Of a stretch of DNA of 64,000 bases, positions 44,555 to 53,489 are shown piece after piece. Positions within the stretch are counted from its first letter, which is position 1; every line of letters starts with the position of its first letter. The stretch is taken from assembly GCA_964462945.1 (NCBI GenBank), contig CAYWZW010000008.1, positions 41,321 to 105,320 on the forward strand, written 5' to 3'. Origin of the DNA: GCA-020343675 sp964462945 (lineage in GTDB: Bacteria; Planctomycetota; Phycisphaerae; Sedimentisphaerales; Anaerobacaceae). Under the pieces are notes generated by a model. The model had not been told where the DNA came from and searched no databases. It saw nothing but the letters and a program-made list of their open reading frames with translations. Both the position numbers and the translations under genes were made by a program.

Positions 44555-46057
44555 CTAATCCTTCTGTTCGTTCAGTTTAAGCCAGGCGTCTATGGAACGC
44601 TGGAGGTTTTCGCGGGCGTCGCCGCCTATGCCGTAGCCTTGAAAGCCTATCGGGCCGGTGTAGCCTGCATCGTTGAGCGTTTTTAGGAATCGCCGCATGT
44701 CAAATGAGCCGCGGTCCAGCGTCTGGATCAGCTCTTTCCAATCCTTGCCGCCGCTATCGGCGCCGTTGACGGTGACGACGAACAAATGGGGCATCGCCGA
44801 TTTTATCAGCGACTCCATATTTTTCTCATCATCGACTCTCAGCCAGTGACACAGGTTGAAGGTCACGCCGACGTTCCTGCGATCCACTTTCTTGGCCACG
44901 CGCACGGCATCTTCCACGCGCTCGCACCAGAATCCGTAGTGCGGATAGATCGCTACTCGCAGTCCGGCCTCGGCGGCCATATCCGCAATCTCCCGGAGGA
45001 TTTCGACAGCGCGGTCGTCGCCGGCCGGCGAAGAGGGCTTGTGCTGCTTGCTCGTCACGAACAGCCACAGGATCGTATTGCGCCCCTTGAGCACGTCAAT
45101 CGCCTCTTTCAATTCCGGGCCGTATTTCCGCTGATCGGCGTCAATGTTGATGCCGAGATAGACGCAAAACAATCTCAGGCCGTTCTTATCCAGCTCAGCG
45201 AGCATTTCACCCACCCCTTTGCCCGCCGTGCATCCGATGCCCGCGTAGCCCAATTCCCTGACCATCTCGATCTGCTCAGCAGCACTGAAGCGTTTGGGAT
45301 CAGTGGCGGTATCCATCACAAAGAACGGATTCGGCCCCGCCGGTTCGATCCGGATATTGCGATACGCGACCGGCCCGTGATCGCCCTGCAGCATGAGCGG
45401 CCCAGCGGGTTTTTCATCGTTATACGCCCCGGCCCGGGTCGGCCCGGTCAGTTCGACGTCCTCGTGGATGACAATACCGTTGTGAACGACCTTTTCAAAC
45501 CGCGCGTTTGCAACCTTCCGCCCGGCGGCGTCGAAGCGGGGCGAGCGGAACACCACGTCGAACGTTTGCCACTGGCCCGGCGAACGCGATGCGTTGAGCC
45601 GGGGCGAGTGACCTTCATACCCCTTGGGATTTCTGCTTTCGTCCCACCGCTGATAAATGCCGCCGCACTCGATGCCGGGATACTCGTCTTTCTCGACGCC
45701 GTAGCTGTCATAGACCTGAATCTCGTACCGGCCCATGAAGTAAATTCCGGAGTTGGAGCCTTTGGGGATCATGAATTCGATGTGGGCCTTGATGTCGCCC
45801 ACCATGACTTTGCTCAGAAGATTCGATGTACTGCCTTTCGGCCCGTTCAGGATGACTCCCGTCCCCGGCTTGCTGCCTAACAGTTTCTCATTTTCCGGGC
45901 CGGCAAACGTATCGCCGACAACCTGCCACTGCCCCGTATCGCCGCGCCACGCCGAAAGATCATTCCCCGTTAAATTGGCCGCGATTGTCGTCACCACCAA
46001 GCACAGAATTGCGACAACCGCCAGCATTGTGCAACAGTTTTGATTGTGGCCTTTCAT
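44555..46057 (-). CDS. DUF1080 and sugar-isomerase-like TIM barrel fusion
   Basis: The 500-residue product starts at the ATG behind AAGGACAG (46057); an upstream part of the frame is only repeat DNA. A signal (TMLAVVAILCLVVTTIAANL) leads to a DUF1080 domain (about 35-235) with HIEFMIPKGSNSGIYFMG, CGGIYQRWDE and VVHNGIVIHEDVE. A xylose-isomerase-like TIM barrel follows (about 245-495): EQIEMVRELGYAGIGCT, RVAIYPHYGFWCERVED, VGVTFNLCHWLRVDD and GPIGFQGYGIGG. The two domains usually occur in separate proteins. The fusion suggests a periplasmic two-step conversion of oxidised sugars. Confidence 0.85.
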   Translation of the reverse strand: MKGHNQNCCTMLAVVAILCLVVTTIAANLTGNDLSAWRGDTGQWQVVGDTFAGPENEKLLGSKPGTGVILNGPKGSTSNLLSKVMVGDIKAHIEFMIPKGSNSGIYFMGRYEIQVYDSYGVEKDEYPGIECGGIYQRWDESRNPKGYEGHSPRLNASRSPGQWQTFDVVFRSPRFDAAGRKVANARFEKVVHNGIVIHEDVELTGPTRAGAYNDEKPAGPLMLQGDHGPVAYRNIRIEPAGPNPFFVMDTATDPKRFSAAEQIEMVRELGYAGIGCTAGKGVGEMLAELDKNGLRLFCVYLGINIDADQRKYGPELKEAIDVLKGRNTILWLFVTSKQHKPSSPAGDDRAVEILREIADMAAEAGLRVAIYPHYGFWCERVEDAVRVAKKVDRRNVGVTFNLCHWLRVDDEKNMESLIKSAMPHLFVVTVNGADSGGKDWKELIQTLDRGSFDMRRFLKTLNDAGYTGPIGFQGYGIGGDARENLQRSIDAWLKLNEQKD

Positions 46058-46104
46058 GGTCTGTCCTTGTCCAATAGTCAATAGTAAATAGAAAATAGTA
46101 AATC

Positions 46105-47403
46105 CTAAAGCCTCCACGGACTCCGCATCGACCGTGACAGCATCCGGTTGGCCTGCTCGTCGTCAATGAACTGCTCCTTCTGTGGGTCCCATCGCAGTTT
46201 CCGCCCTAACAGCATCGAGATGTTACCGATATGAGCGACGGTAAAGCACCGCTGCCCTATCTCCGGCGGGAAATAGCAGTCTTTGCGCGATTTGACGCAG
46301 TCGAGAAAATTTCTCTGCTCGCCCGCCGGGCAGGTATAAAGATGAATCTCATTCGGGCCGATCACCGAATCGAGGATGGATTTAGGTTCGGCCTGGAGCG
46401 GCGCCCGCCAGCCGCGATTGCCGATCCAGCCTTCGGAACCCTCGAAGCGAAGGCTCGGCGTGCCCGACGTCACAATCAACTGCACGCCGTCGGCGTACTT
46501 GTATTCGATTCGGAAGTCTTTAGCCGTGTTGTAGAGCCCATCCGGCCAGAATTCGCCTTTGCCCTCGACCTCGACCGGCCCGGTGTGCTCGCTGTCGTTG
46601 CCCCACTGCGCCCCGTCGAGCAGGTGCGCGCCCCAGTCGGTCAACATGCCGCCGGAGTAGTCCAGAATCCACCGGAAGTTCCAGTGACAGCGGCCTTTCG
46701 TATAGGGCGACCACGGCGCAGGCCCCATCCACATGTCATAATCAAAGCCCTCCGGCACGGGCATCGGCGCCGGGTCTCCCGGCGTATCCGGGCCGCTGGG
46801 CAGCTCGACGCGAATCGTTTGGATTTTGCCGATCCTGCCGTTACGAACCAGCTCGCACATTCGATGGTACACATCGACGGATCTATCTTCGGTGGACCAT
46901 TGAAAGACGCGGCCGTAGCGCTTCATCGTTTCGCAGAGCATCCGGCCTTCCCGAATGGTCAGCGTCGGTTTTTCACACTCGACGTCCTTGCCGGCCTTCG
47001 CGGCGGCGATGGCTATCGGGACGTGCCAGTGGTCCGGCGTCGAAATCATCACCGCGTCGATATCGGCCCGCGCCAGAACGTCGCGAAAGTCTTTGTACGT
47101 AGCGCAATCGCTGTTGCCGTATTTCTTGTTGACCATATCCCGCGCAGCGTCGCGATTGACGGGATCGACGTCGCAGACGGCCACAGCCTGGGCATCCGCA
47201 TTAACCAGGAAATTCTTTATGTTGACGTTTCTGCCGTGATCGCCGGTGCCGATGAAGCCAAGTGTAATTCGTTCGCTCGGCGCGACCGCGCCGGCCTTGC
47301 CCAGCACCGACGACGGAACCAGATACGGTAAACCAATCGCGGCTAAAGATACACCCGCTGTCTCTTTCAAAAACCGGCGTCGATGAATACATCTTTCTTT
47401 CAT
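46105..47403 (-). CDS. Gfo/Idh/MocA family oxidoreductase with Tat signal
   Basis: The 432-residue protein begins with a Tat signal (HRRRFLKETAGVSLAAIGLP). ITLGFIGTGDHGRNV binds NAD(P). ISTPDHWHVPIAI and VECEKPT (with the catalytic Lys) are the family motifs. The C-terminal domain has FRWILDYSGGMLTDWGAHLL. It resembles periplasmic dehydrogenases of planctomycetes acting on sugars. It is placed between the fusion protein and a second Gfo/Idh/MocA member, all on the minus strand. The pair is about 40 percent alike by eye and may act on related substrates. Confidence 0.92.
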   Translation of the reverse strand: MKERCIHRRRFLKETAGVSLAAIGLPYLVPSSVLGKAGAVAPSERITLGFIGTGDHGRNVNIKNFLVNADAQAVAVCDVDPVNRDAARDMVNKKYGNSDCATYKDFRDVLARADIDAVMISTPDHWHVPIAIAAAKAGKDVECEKPTLTIREGRMLCETMKRYGRVFQWSTEDRSVDVYHRMCELVRNGRIGKIQTIRVELPSGPDTPGDPAPMPVPEGFDYDMWMGPAPWSPYTKGRCHWNFRWILDYSGGMLTDWGAHLLDGAQWGNDSEHTGPVEVEGKGEFWPDGLYNTAKDFRIEYKYADGVQLIVTSGTPSLRFEGSEGWIGNRGWRAPLQAEPKSILDSVIGPNEIHLYTCPAGEQRNFLDCVKSRKDCYFPPEIGQRCFTVAHIGNISMLLGRKLRWDPQKEQFIDDEQANRMLSRSMRSPWRL

Positions 47404-47486
47404 AATCGAATCACCAAATCATGATAGTTAATTGAGCGTTCATAAACGACGAACAATAGTCAATAATCAATAGTCGATAGTCAATA

Positions 47487-48803
47487 TCACAATCGCCACG
47501 GGCTTCTCATCGGCCTCGTCAACATCCTGCCGGCTGGGTCATCTGCGATTATTTGCTCCGCCGCCGGGTCCCAGCGGATTTTCCGGCCCAGGCGCATCGC
47601 AATATTAGCGAGGTGACAAACCGTGACGGAACGATGGGCCTGCTCAACGGGAGCCGCGGTGGGCCTTTTGGTTCGGATACACTCGATAAAGTTGCCCGCA
47701 TGGTTGGAGGACTCGTAGAGGTGAATCTCATCGGAGCCTATTTCTTCCTTCAGGACGGTTTTAGGCTCCGCATCGATCCGGCCGGTGTCCACAAACAGCC
47801 AGCCCTTATCTCCGATGAACTTTATGCCGTTCGGGTATTGTCCCTGAGCTAACAATTCACCTTTGGCAAAGCATACGACGGTAACACCGTTTGCATATTT
47901 GGCTTCATACCGCCAATGAATGGCGGAATCGAAAAGCCCATCTCGCGGGAACACGCCCTTACCCTCGACCTCAATCGGCCCCGTGTCCGTCGTGCCCATA
48001 CCCCACTGCGCGATGTCGATATGGTGGGCGCCCCAGTCGGTGACGCAGCCGCCGGCGTAGTCAAGAATCCATCGCCAGCCGAAGGCATCCACGCGTTTGG
48101 GTGAGTAGGGGGCCTGCGGTGCGGGGCCAAGCCACATATCGTAATCCAGAGTCTCCGGCGGCGGCCCGAATCCGAATCCGTCCGTGGACATGCTGCCCGG
48201 TATCTCGACTTCAACGGTATGGAGCTTGCCGATCCGGCCGTTGCGGACCAGCTCGCAGGCCCGACGAAAATGCGGCTCCGAGCGATGCTGGGTGCCGGCC
48301 TGAAAAACCGTTCCGTAGCGTTGGACGGCTTCGACCATTTTCCGCCCCTGGTCGATGGTCAGTGCCAGTGGTTTCTCGCAATAGACCGCTTTGCCCGTTT
48401 TGGCCGCCGCTATGGCAAGCAGGGCGTGCCAGTGGTCCGGCGTGGCAATCATAACCGCGTCGATGTCATCCCTCGCCGTGATTTCCCGGAAGTCGCTATA
48501 GGCGGCACAGCCGGCACTGTCATATTTGTTCGCCAGCAGGCTCTTGACGCTCTCACGGCGATTGGCGTCAACATCGCAAATAGCGACAACCTGAGCCTGC
48601 TCCGTTGCCAGCAGGGCCTGCATAACACCTGTCCCTCGGCCGCCCACCCCGATACAGCCTAACGTGACACGGTTGCTTGCAGAAGTACCGCCGGCATTGC
48701 CCGTCGCCGATGATGGAACAATATAGGGAAACGCCGCCGCTCCGGCCAGAGCCGCGACGTTTCGCAGCAACGCACGACGAGTGATCTGGTGTCCGCGATT
48801 CAT
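47487..48803 (-). CDS. Gfo/Idh/MocA family oxidoreductase, second copy
   Basis: The 438-residue enzyme starts at an ATG with GGAGG ten bases upstream and has a Tat-like signal (TRRALLRNVAALAGAAAFPY). Dinucleotide binding is by LGCIGVGGRGTGVMQ. ATPDHWHALLAI and YCEKPLALT carry the catalytic Lys. The C-terminal half has WILDYAGGCVTDWGAHHIDI. The family acts on sugar alcohols, inositol and keto-sugars. It follows the sugar isomerase gene by 18 bases, suggesting a common operon. Confidence 0.92.
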   Translation of the reverse strand: MNRGHQITRRALLRNVAALAGAAAFPYIVPSSATGNAGGTSASNRVTLGCIGVGGRGTGVMQALLATEQAQVVAICDVDANRRESVKSLLANKYDSAGCAAYSDFREITARDDIDAVMIATPDHWHALLAIAAAKTGKAVYCEKPLALTIDQGRKMVEAVQRYGTVFQAGTQHRSEPHFRRACELVRNGRIGKLHTVEVEIPGSMSTDGFGFGPPPETLDYDMWLGPAPQAPYSPKRVDAFGWRWILDYAGGCVTDWGAHHIDIAQWGMGTTDTGPIEVEGKGVFPRDGLFDSAIHWRYEAKYANGVTVVCFAKGELLAQGQYPNGIKFIGDKGWLFVDTGRIDAEPKTVLKEEIGSDEIHLYESSNHAGNFIECIRTKRPTAAPVEQAHRSVTVCHLANIAMRLGRKIRWDPAAEQIIADDPAGRMLTRPMRSPWRL

Positions 48804-48821
48804 GCGATTCCTCCGTAATGG

Positions 48822-49748
48822 TTAAAAGCCCAGCGTTTGTTTGACGTAAGCCCGGCTCATTTTGAGACTGTCGCGCAGCGGCCTGGTCGGCTTGAAGTTG
48901 CCTTCGTGTGCCAGCTCGATGACCGCCTCCCCCGAGAACTTCACATCCTGCAGGGCCTTGCCGATCGCGACGTAGTCCATGTTTCCTTCACCCATGGCCT
49001 CGGACCACGTGCCGTCGGCCTTCTGGTCGCGAAGGTGCAGGAACACGATTTGTCTGCCGTATGTCCTGATGAAGCTCACTGGATCGACGCCGCCGCGGAC
49101 GAGCCAGTTGAGATCGGGACCCAGCTTGACCTCCGGAATCCGTGCGAGCGTTCCGCGCAGATCGTGCATGTCGTTTTCTACTTCGTACGTGTGGTTGTGC
49201 AGATTGAGTACGACGCCGCGGCTCCGGCATAGTGCGATGATCCGCCGCAGCAATTCCGCCTGGGCATCCAACTGGGCCGGGGTTTTGGGCTGCGGCGCCT
49301 TGCCGACGGAGACGCCGAACGTCCGTCCGCCCACGTCCGCCAAGCGGTTCACGACGGTGCGAGCATCCTCAAAGATGGTCTCGTGCTGCTCGCGGTTCCA
49401 CATGTTGCCGCCGAACGATGTCCCGATGATGGGCAGGGAGTATTTCTTCGACAACGCACGAATGGTCTCGACCGAATCCGCCGGCCGCAGTGCCGTGTGC
49501 ATCAGCTCGATCCCATCCAGGCCGGCATAACTCATGTCAGCAAAGATCTGGTCCAGCACGGGATAGATGTCGTAGTTCGGCTGTGTCGCCGCATAGACCC
49601 AGGGGTGAGCCCCCACGATGATCTTCTTCTTATCCGCAGGCCCTGTCTCCTCTTCGGCCGAACAAACTCGGCCCAGAGCTGCCCCCGTCGCAGCCGCGAG
49701 CAATCCTTTTGCCGTCGAACCCAGGAAATCGCGTCGATCCAGTGTCAT
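48822..49748 (-). CDS. Sugar phosphate isomerase/epimerase-like TIM barrel with Tat signal
   Basis: Of the three in-frame ATGs, the third (49748) has GGAG seven bases before it; the first is at 49760. A Tat signal (LDRRDFLGSTAKGLLAAATG) precedes a TIM barrel of the xylose isomerase-like AP-endonuclease-2 family. Metal ligands are likely in GLDGIELMHT, VVLNLHNHTYEVENDM and QIVFLHLRDQKAD, together with AVIELAHEG. These enzymes isomerise or epimerise keto-sugars or hydroxypyruvate. It is next to dehydrogenases, so it may act on their products. Confidence 0.9.
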   Translation of the reverse strand: MTLDRRDFLGSTAKGLLAAATGAALGRVCSAEEETGPADKKKIIVGAHPWVYAATQPNYDIYPVLDQIFADMSYAGLDGIELMHTALRPADSVETIRALSKKYSLPIIGTSFGGNMWNREQHETIFEDARTVVNRLADVGGRTFGVSVGKAPQPKTPAQLDAQAELLRRIIALCRSRGVVLNLHNHTYEVENDMHDLRGTLARIPEVKLGPDLNWLVRGGVDPVSFIRTYGRQIVFLHLRDQKADGTWSEAMGEGNMDYVAIGKALQDVKFSGEAVIELAHEGNFKPTRPLRDSLKMSRAYVKQTLGF

Positions 49749-49777
49749 ATTCATCTCCATTTACTGCTCTTCGGTCG

Positions 49778-49822
49778 CGCGGGCAAGATGCCCGCGACAC
49801 GCAAGGGCGGGACGCCCTCGCC
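49778..49822. repeat. REP-like hairpin pair
   Basis: CGCGGGCAAGATGCCCGCG (49778-49796) and GGGCGGGACGCCC (49805-49817) form two small stems. They separate the isomerase and URO-D genes and are followed by half of the repeat described at 27820. Confidence 0.6.
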
Positions 49823-49893
49823 ACAAAGAAAACCATCGCCAAGCTGCCCTTGACGATGCCACCCGAGACAATCAGGCGCGCCGAGAGTATTGC

Positions 49894-51366
49894 CTAAAAC
49901 GACAGCAGCAACTGCCAAATGTACATATTGCCCAGCGCGTCGATGTCCTCCCAGACTTTTCGGATCATGGCTTTGTCGCCGGTGATTTCGGGCAGGTCTT
50001 TGACGCGCTGCTCCCAGGGAAAGCAGACTCCCGGTTTCGCTTTCGGCGTCTTCCGGCCCGCCATGCCTGTCACTTTCTTGCGTGACTCCACCGACGAGGG
50101 CAGATCGCACGGCGGTGTCTCGGTCGGCGTCCGATAGCTGCCGGAGGCATAGACGCCGTGCTCGCGGCAGGTCTGCGTCATCATTTTCATGTTCTCGATG
50201 TTCGTGTCGTCCTGCATGATCGCGCCGGCGTCCATGATGTAGCCGCCGTCTTTGGCCACCTCCTTGATGACGCGAAGGCAGAACTTACGTACTTGGTCGG
50301 GCGTGCCCCAGCTCAGCATCACGTTCGGGACCCCGCCGCTGATGGCGAACTTATCGTGCAGTTTGCGATGGACCTCGAAGACGTCGTCCTGGTCGCAGTG
50401 AAAAACGATACTGCGGTCGGGCAGCTCGCGGAAGGTGTCGAAGTGGTGCTTCCACCGGCCCTCGGCGTAAAAGAGCGTCTGGTGGCCGTTCTTCCAGAAC
50501 TCCTCGATGCAGGGCTTGAGCGTGGGCCAGTAGTGCGACGCGAATTGTTTCGGGTTGAAGAACGGCACGCACCCGCGGTGCATCCAGTAGCCGATAGGGA
50601 CCTGCTTGCTCGGGTCGGCGGTGGTCAGGCCCACGTGCACGAGGTGCGGCATGAGCGCCTCGCACGCCTTGAGCACCTTCTTGGGCTGCGTCTCCATGTC
50701 ACTAACGAGCCCTAAGTAGCCCCGCAGCTTGTCGGCGATGATGTCGAACGGAGCCTTGAAGATGCCCGCGATGGCCGATCCCGTGCCGCACTCGGACCGC
50801 AGCCGCGCGATTTGCGGGCCGAAGGCGTAGAAATATTGCAGCATGGCCATGCCGCTCTTGACCAGCGCCAGGTTGTTGCGGTAGGTCGAGGCCTCGCCGA
50901 TCGTGCTGACCTCCGTGGAGATGCGGGGCAGCCAGGTGTTGTAGAGAAAGCCGGTCGGGTCGTCGATCAGCGCATCGTACTCATCCGGCTTCATGAAGGC
51001 CTCTTCCTCGGGCGGCTCGATGTAGTTGAAGCCGACCGTGTGGGGGATGCCGATGCCCGGGATGCCGTAGTAGCGAAGCCCCGCCGCCTGGCCCAGGCCC
51101 GTCCAGACATAGACCATGTTCGGCACGACGGCGTCCCAGTCGAAATCCTTCGCGCACTTGACGGCCGCCTCGAAGGCTTTGGTGTAATCATGCGCCACGT
51201 CCTGGCACGTATAGCCGGCGTATTTGGCCGTGAACTCGGCCACGAACGGCCGAATCGGTATCATGTCCGGCTTTTCGTTCCGCATCGCGGTGATGTAACG
51301 CCTCATCCTCTCGGTGTACAGTTGCTCCATATCCCTGTCCTGAGCTTTGTCGTTGGATTTGGCCAT
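49894..51366 (-). CDS. Uroporphyrinogen decarboxylase (URO-D) family protein
   Basis: The 490-residue protein starts at the ATG after AAGGAG (51366). It has URO-D features: RRYITAMRNEKPDMIPIRPF, TGSAIAGIFKAPFDIIADK, PHLVHVGLTTAD and VFHCDQDDVFEVHRKLHDKF. It is longer than true HemE (about 350 residues) and lacks the HemE N-terminal RQAGR motif, so it is more likely a methyltransferase-like member such as those acting with corrinoid proteins. No corrinoid protein is adjacent. Four further minus-strand genes follow, mostly sugar enzymes, so a catabolic role is possible. Confidence 0.82.
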   Translation of the reverse strand: MAKSNDKAQDRDMEQLYTERMRRYITAMRNEKPDMIPIRPFVAEFTAKYAGYTCQDVAHDYTKAFEAAVKCAKDFDWDAVVPNMVYVWTGLGQAAGLRYYGIPGIGIPHTVGFNYIEPPEEEAFMKPDEYDALIDDPTGFLYNTWLPRISTEVSTIGEASTYRNNLALVKSGMAMLQYFYAFGPQIARLRSECGTGSAIAGIFKAPFDIIADKLRGYLGLVSDMETQPKKVLKACEALMPHLVHVGLTTADPSKQVPIGYWMHRGCVPFFNPKQFASHYWPTLKPCIEEFWKNGHQTLFYAEGRWKHHFDTFRELPDRSIVFHCDQDDVFEVHRKLHDKFAISGGVPNVMLSWGTPDQVRKFCLRVIKEVAKDGGYIMDAGAIMQDDTNIENMKMMTQTCREHGVYASGSYRTPTETPPCDLPSSVESRKKVTGMAGRKTPKAKPGVCFPWEQRVKDLPEITGDKAMIRKVWEDIDALGNMYIWQLLLSF

Positions 51367-51840
51367 TTCGCTTCGCTCCTTTTTCGCAGTCGCCCGGTCT
51401 TTCAAATGCGCCTATCTTAAATGCCTGCCGCTCCCCTAAGAATCAAACCACTAACCGCTTCGATACACACCGCAGGCAACACAAAAATACCCCAACTCTC
51501 CCCAAACATCAAGCAATAAGATAAGGACTCGCAGGAGGTTCGAACTGAACAAAATTGCACAAGAATGAGGCCAGCAATCGGCTACTGCCTGAGCAGAACT
51601 GTCATGCTGAACGGAGTGAAGCATCTGGCCACCGGACGAGAGCAACGTTGCATTAAATTCGCAACCCGGAATTGTGGGGTGGGCTTTAGCCCACCGATAC
51701 TCCGTAAGTCCCGTAAGGGACGCCTTCCGGCGGAGTCCCTGGGACAATCATGGTGGGGCAAGCCCCACCCTGCCTGTGTTGGCGAAGGAATGACTTGATA
51801 CGGTGGTGCAGTGGCATCGGAATTATGCACTCTCACTTAG
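51367..51840. other. Intergenic repeats with no gene
   Basis: Palindromes occur at 51674-51695 (GTGGGGTGGGCTTTAGCCCA) and 51751-51772 (TGGTGGGGCAAGCCCCACCC). Between them are CTCCGTAAGTCCCGTAAGGG and CGCCTTCCGGCGGAGTCC. A further TGTCATGCTGAACGGAG repeat lies near 51600. No ORF has support. Confidence 0.5.
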
Positions 51841-51898
51841 CCACGGACCACGGCCTGCGAGGCACGACAAACGAGATACGATTTTCTTGCCGGCCCTG

Positions 51899-51927
51899 TT
51901 GCATTGCCCGATGTGCCATGCTATAGT
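51899..51927 (+). promoter_or_regulatory. Repeated promoter element, copy A
   Basis: TTGCAT (51899-51904), 17 bp and TATAGT (51922-51927), followed by GTAAGCAAAGGAG and an ATG at 51954/51959. Its upstream side has GAGATACGATTTTC, shared with copies B and D. Confidence 0.6.
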
Positions 51928-51958
51928 CTTTATCGTAAGCAAAGGAGAACCGGATGTG

Positions 51959-52114
51959 ATGCGGCGAGTGGCCGAGACCGATGATCTGAGCAAAACATCT
52001 GTGACGAAGGCGGCCAATATAACGAGAGTTCGGCGTCTGCTGACCATACACGGCTTATGTGAAAGCAGAAACGGCGTATTATCTGGAGAACCATATCATG
52101 ACATATCAGGCTGA
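51959..52114 (+). CDS. Short ORF downstream of promoter copy A
   Basis: The 51 codons start MRRVAETDDLSKTSVTK, related to the starts of the 48-codon ORFs at 53927 and 54775 (MLRVRETDGLNR and MLRVREIDGSRR). Beyond the first ten residues the similarity is lost. A closer ATG at 51954 is followed at once by TGA. The end overlaps the next gene by 17 bases. It is uncertain whether this is translated or is only part of the repeat. Confidence 0.25.
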   Translation: MRRVAETDDLSKTSVTKAANITRVRRLLTIHGLCESRNGVLSGEPYHDISG

Positions 52115-52919
52115 GACGAGGAACATGGCCCTTTTCTGCGATTTCGAGAACATCGCTCTGGGTGTTCGCGACGCAAAATACGCCCAATTCGATATTGACA
52201 AGGTGATCGAGCGGCTCCTGCTCAAAGGCAATATCGTCGTCAAGAAGGCGTACTGCGACTGGGCCCGCTACGAAAAATTCAAACCAGCAATGCACGAAGC
52301 GTCCTTTGAGCTGATCGAGATCCCGCACGTGCGCCAGTCGGGCAAGAACTCCGCCGATATTCGCATGGTTGTGGACGCGCTCGACCTTTGTTACACGAAG
52401 GAGCATGTGGACACCTTCGTCATTATCAGTGGCGACTCTGATTTCTCCCCGCTCGTCAGCAAGCTGCGGGAGAACAACAAAATCGTCATCGGAGTCGGCG
52501 TCAAGAATTCGGCCTCGGACTTGCTGGTCGCGAACTGCGATGAGTTTATCTATTACGATGACCTCGTTCGCCCTCAGCCGCCGCGCAAGAAAGCCGTCGC
52601 CCGAGAGATGGGCCGTAAGCCCGCACAGGGCTTCGTTGCCAAAGCTGTCAAGCCGGCCGCAGATAAGAAACAGGAGGCGTGGGATCTGATTGTCGAGACC
52701 TACGAGGCTTTGGTTGAGGAACGCGGGGAGGGGGAGAAGATATGGGGTTCCATGATCAAGCAGACCCTCAAGCGCCGCAAGCCCGGCTTTAGCGAATCCT
52801 ACTACGGCTTCCGGTCTTTCGGCCAGATGCTGGAGGAGGCGGAGGCACGCGGCATCCTCGAGCTGGAGCCCGAAGAGAAGTCGGGCGGCTTCATCATCAA
52901 GAGTTGTCACGCTCCATAA
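52098..52919 (+). CDS. NYN domain and OST-HTH (LOTUS) protein
   Basis: The 273-residue protein starts at an ATG with GGAG nine bases upstream; a GTG at 52059 is less likely. The NYN domain (about 5-155) has the acidic active-site residues in MALFCDFENIALG, SADIRMVVDALDLCY and VIISGDSDFSPLVSKL. NYN domains are predicted metal-dependent RNases. After a basic linker the C-terminal OST-HTH domain (about 190-270) follows (WGSMIKQTLKRRKPGFSESY, GFRSFGQMLEEAEARGILEL), which is thought to bind RNA. This is the LabA-like two-domain type found in many bacteria. RNA degradation or regulation is the likely role. Confidence 0.85.
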   Translation: MTYQAETRNMALFCDFENIALGVRDAKYAQFDIDKVIERLLLKGNIVVKKAYCDWARYEKFKPAMHEASFELIEIPHVRQSGKNSADIRMVVDALDLCYTKEHVDTFVIISGDSDFSPLVSKLRENNKIVIGVGVKNSASDLLVANCDEFIYYDDLVRPQPPRKKAVAREMGRKPAQGFVAKAVKPAADKKQEAWDLIVETYEALVEERGEGEKIWGSMIKQTLKRRKPGFSESYYGFRSFGQMLEEAEARGILELEPEEKSGGFIIKSCHAP

Positions 52920-53018
52920 CGGTCATTGGGCCGATAGAGCATCAGCCCGTTAAACGCCGCGAGGGAGCATCGCACGGGCTGCCATGAGCCGAACCAAGGG
53001 ATCGACGGTGACTATGTG

Positions 53019-53160
53019 TAGGATGGGCAGGGCTTGGCCCCAGGGGTTTCTCCTGCCCATGCGGTTCTTGTCCCGAACAAGGTCGAGGGAAGATACGATT
53101 TTCTTACCGCCCCTATTGCTTTGCCCGCCGTGCCATGCTATTATCTTGGTTGGCAGCAAA
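53019..53160 (+). repeat. Composite repeat unit with palindrome and promoter, copy B
   Basis: It includes ATGGGCAGG (53023-53031)/CCTGCCCAT (53052-53060), GGTCGAGGGAAGATACGATTTT-like sequence (53084 on) and a promoter at 53116-53144. The same order returns at 54608-54770, where the palindrome and the GGTCGAGGAAAGATACGA segment are conserved. No gene is seen in 52920-53198 apart from this unit. Confidence 0.65.
53116..53144 (+). promoter_or_regulatory. Repeated promoter element, copy B
   Basis: TTGCTT (53116-53121), 17 bp and TATTAT (53139-53144). It leads into GCAAAGGA and lies 55 bp before the BrnT-like start. Confidence 0.55.
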
Positions 53161-53198
53161 GGACATCTGCGCCAAGGCAAGAATCGGGTGCGTCATCA

Positions 53199-53489
53199 AT
53201 GACTATAAAAATAAACGGAATCATCTGGCTGGATTCGGTCATCGAGAAGATCAGCATCAAGCACGCTGTTTCCTGCGAGGAAGTTTGCCAGGTCCTTCAA
53301 AGACGCGCCATGTTCCGTCTTGTCGAGAAAGGACATCGCCGCGGCGAGAATGTATATGCCGCCTTGGGGCGCACCGAGGCTGGCAGGTATCTGATCCTGT
53401 TCTTCATCCACAAACCAGATCATCGTATTTTAATACTGACGGCACGCGACATGACCGTCGCTGAAAGAAGGCGGTATGAGAAGAAGTAA
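53199..53489 (+). CDS. BrnT-like toxin
   Basis: The 96-residue protein has the BrnT/DUF4258-like pattern: MTIKINGIIWLDSVIEKISI with a His further on (KHAVSCEEV), MFRLVEKGHRRGENVYAALG and RTEAGRYLILFFIHK. It ends in ILILTARDMTVAERRRYEKK. BrnT toxins are RelE-fold ribonucleases inhibited by BrnA. It overlaps the following gene by 14 bases, the usual toxin-then-antitoxin order of brnT-brnA. There is little Shine-Dalgarno sequence before ATG 53199. The toxin activity is inferred from family resemblance. Confidence 0.8.
   Translation: MTIKINGIIWLDSVIEKISIKHAVSCEEVCQVLQRRAMFRLVEKGHRRGENVYAALGRTEAGRYLILFFIHKPDHRILILTARDMTVAERRRYEKK

Noticed and set aside
44786..45880. A 364-codon plus-strand ORF
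   Set aside because: Antisense to the DUF1080-TIM-barrel fusion; no family motif and no ribosome site.
46231..47331. A 366-codon plus-strand ORF
   Set aside because: It is antisense to the clear Gfo/Idh/MocA gene at 46105-47403. It has no recognisable domain and a Val/Arg/Asp-rich composition typical of reversed GC-rich coding DNA.
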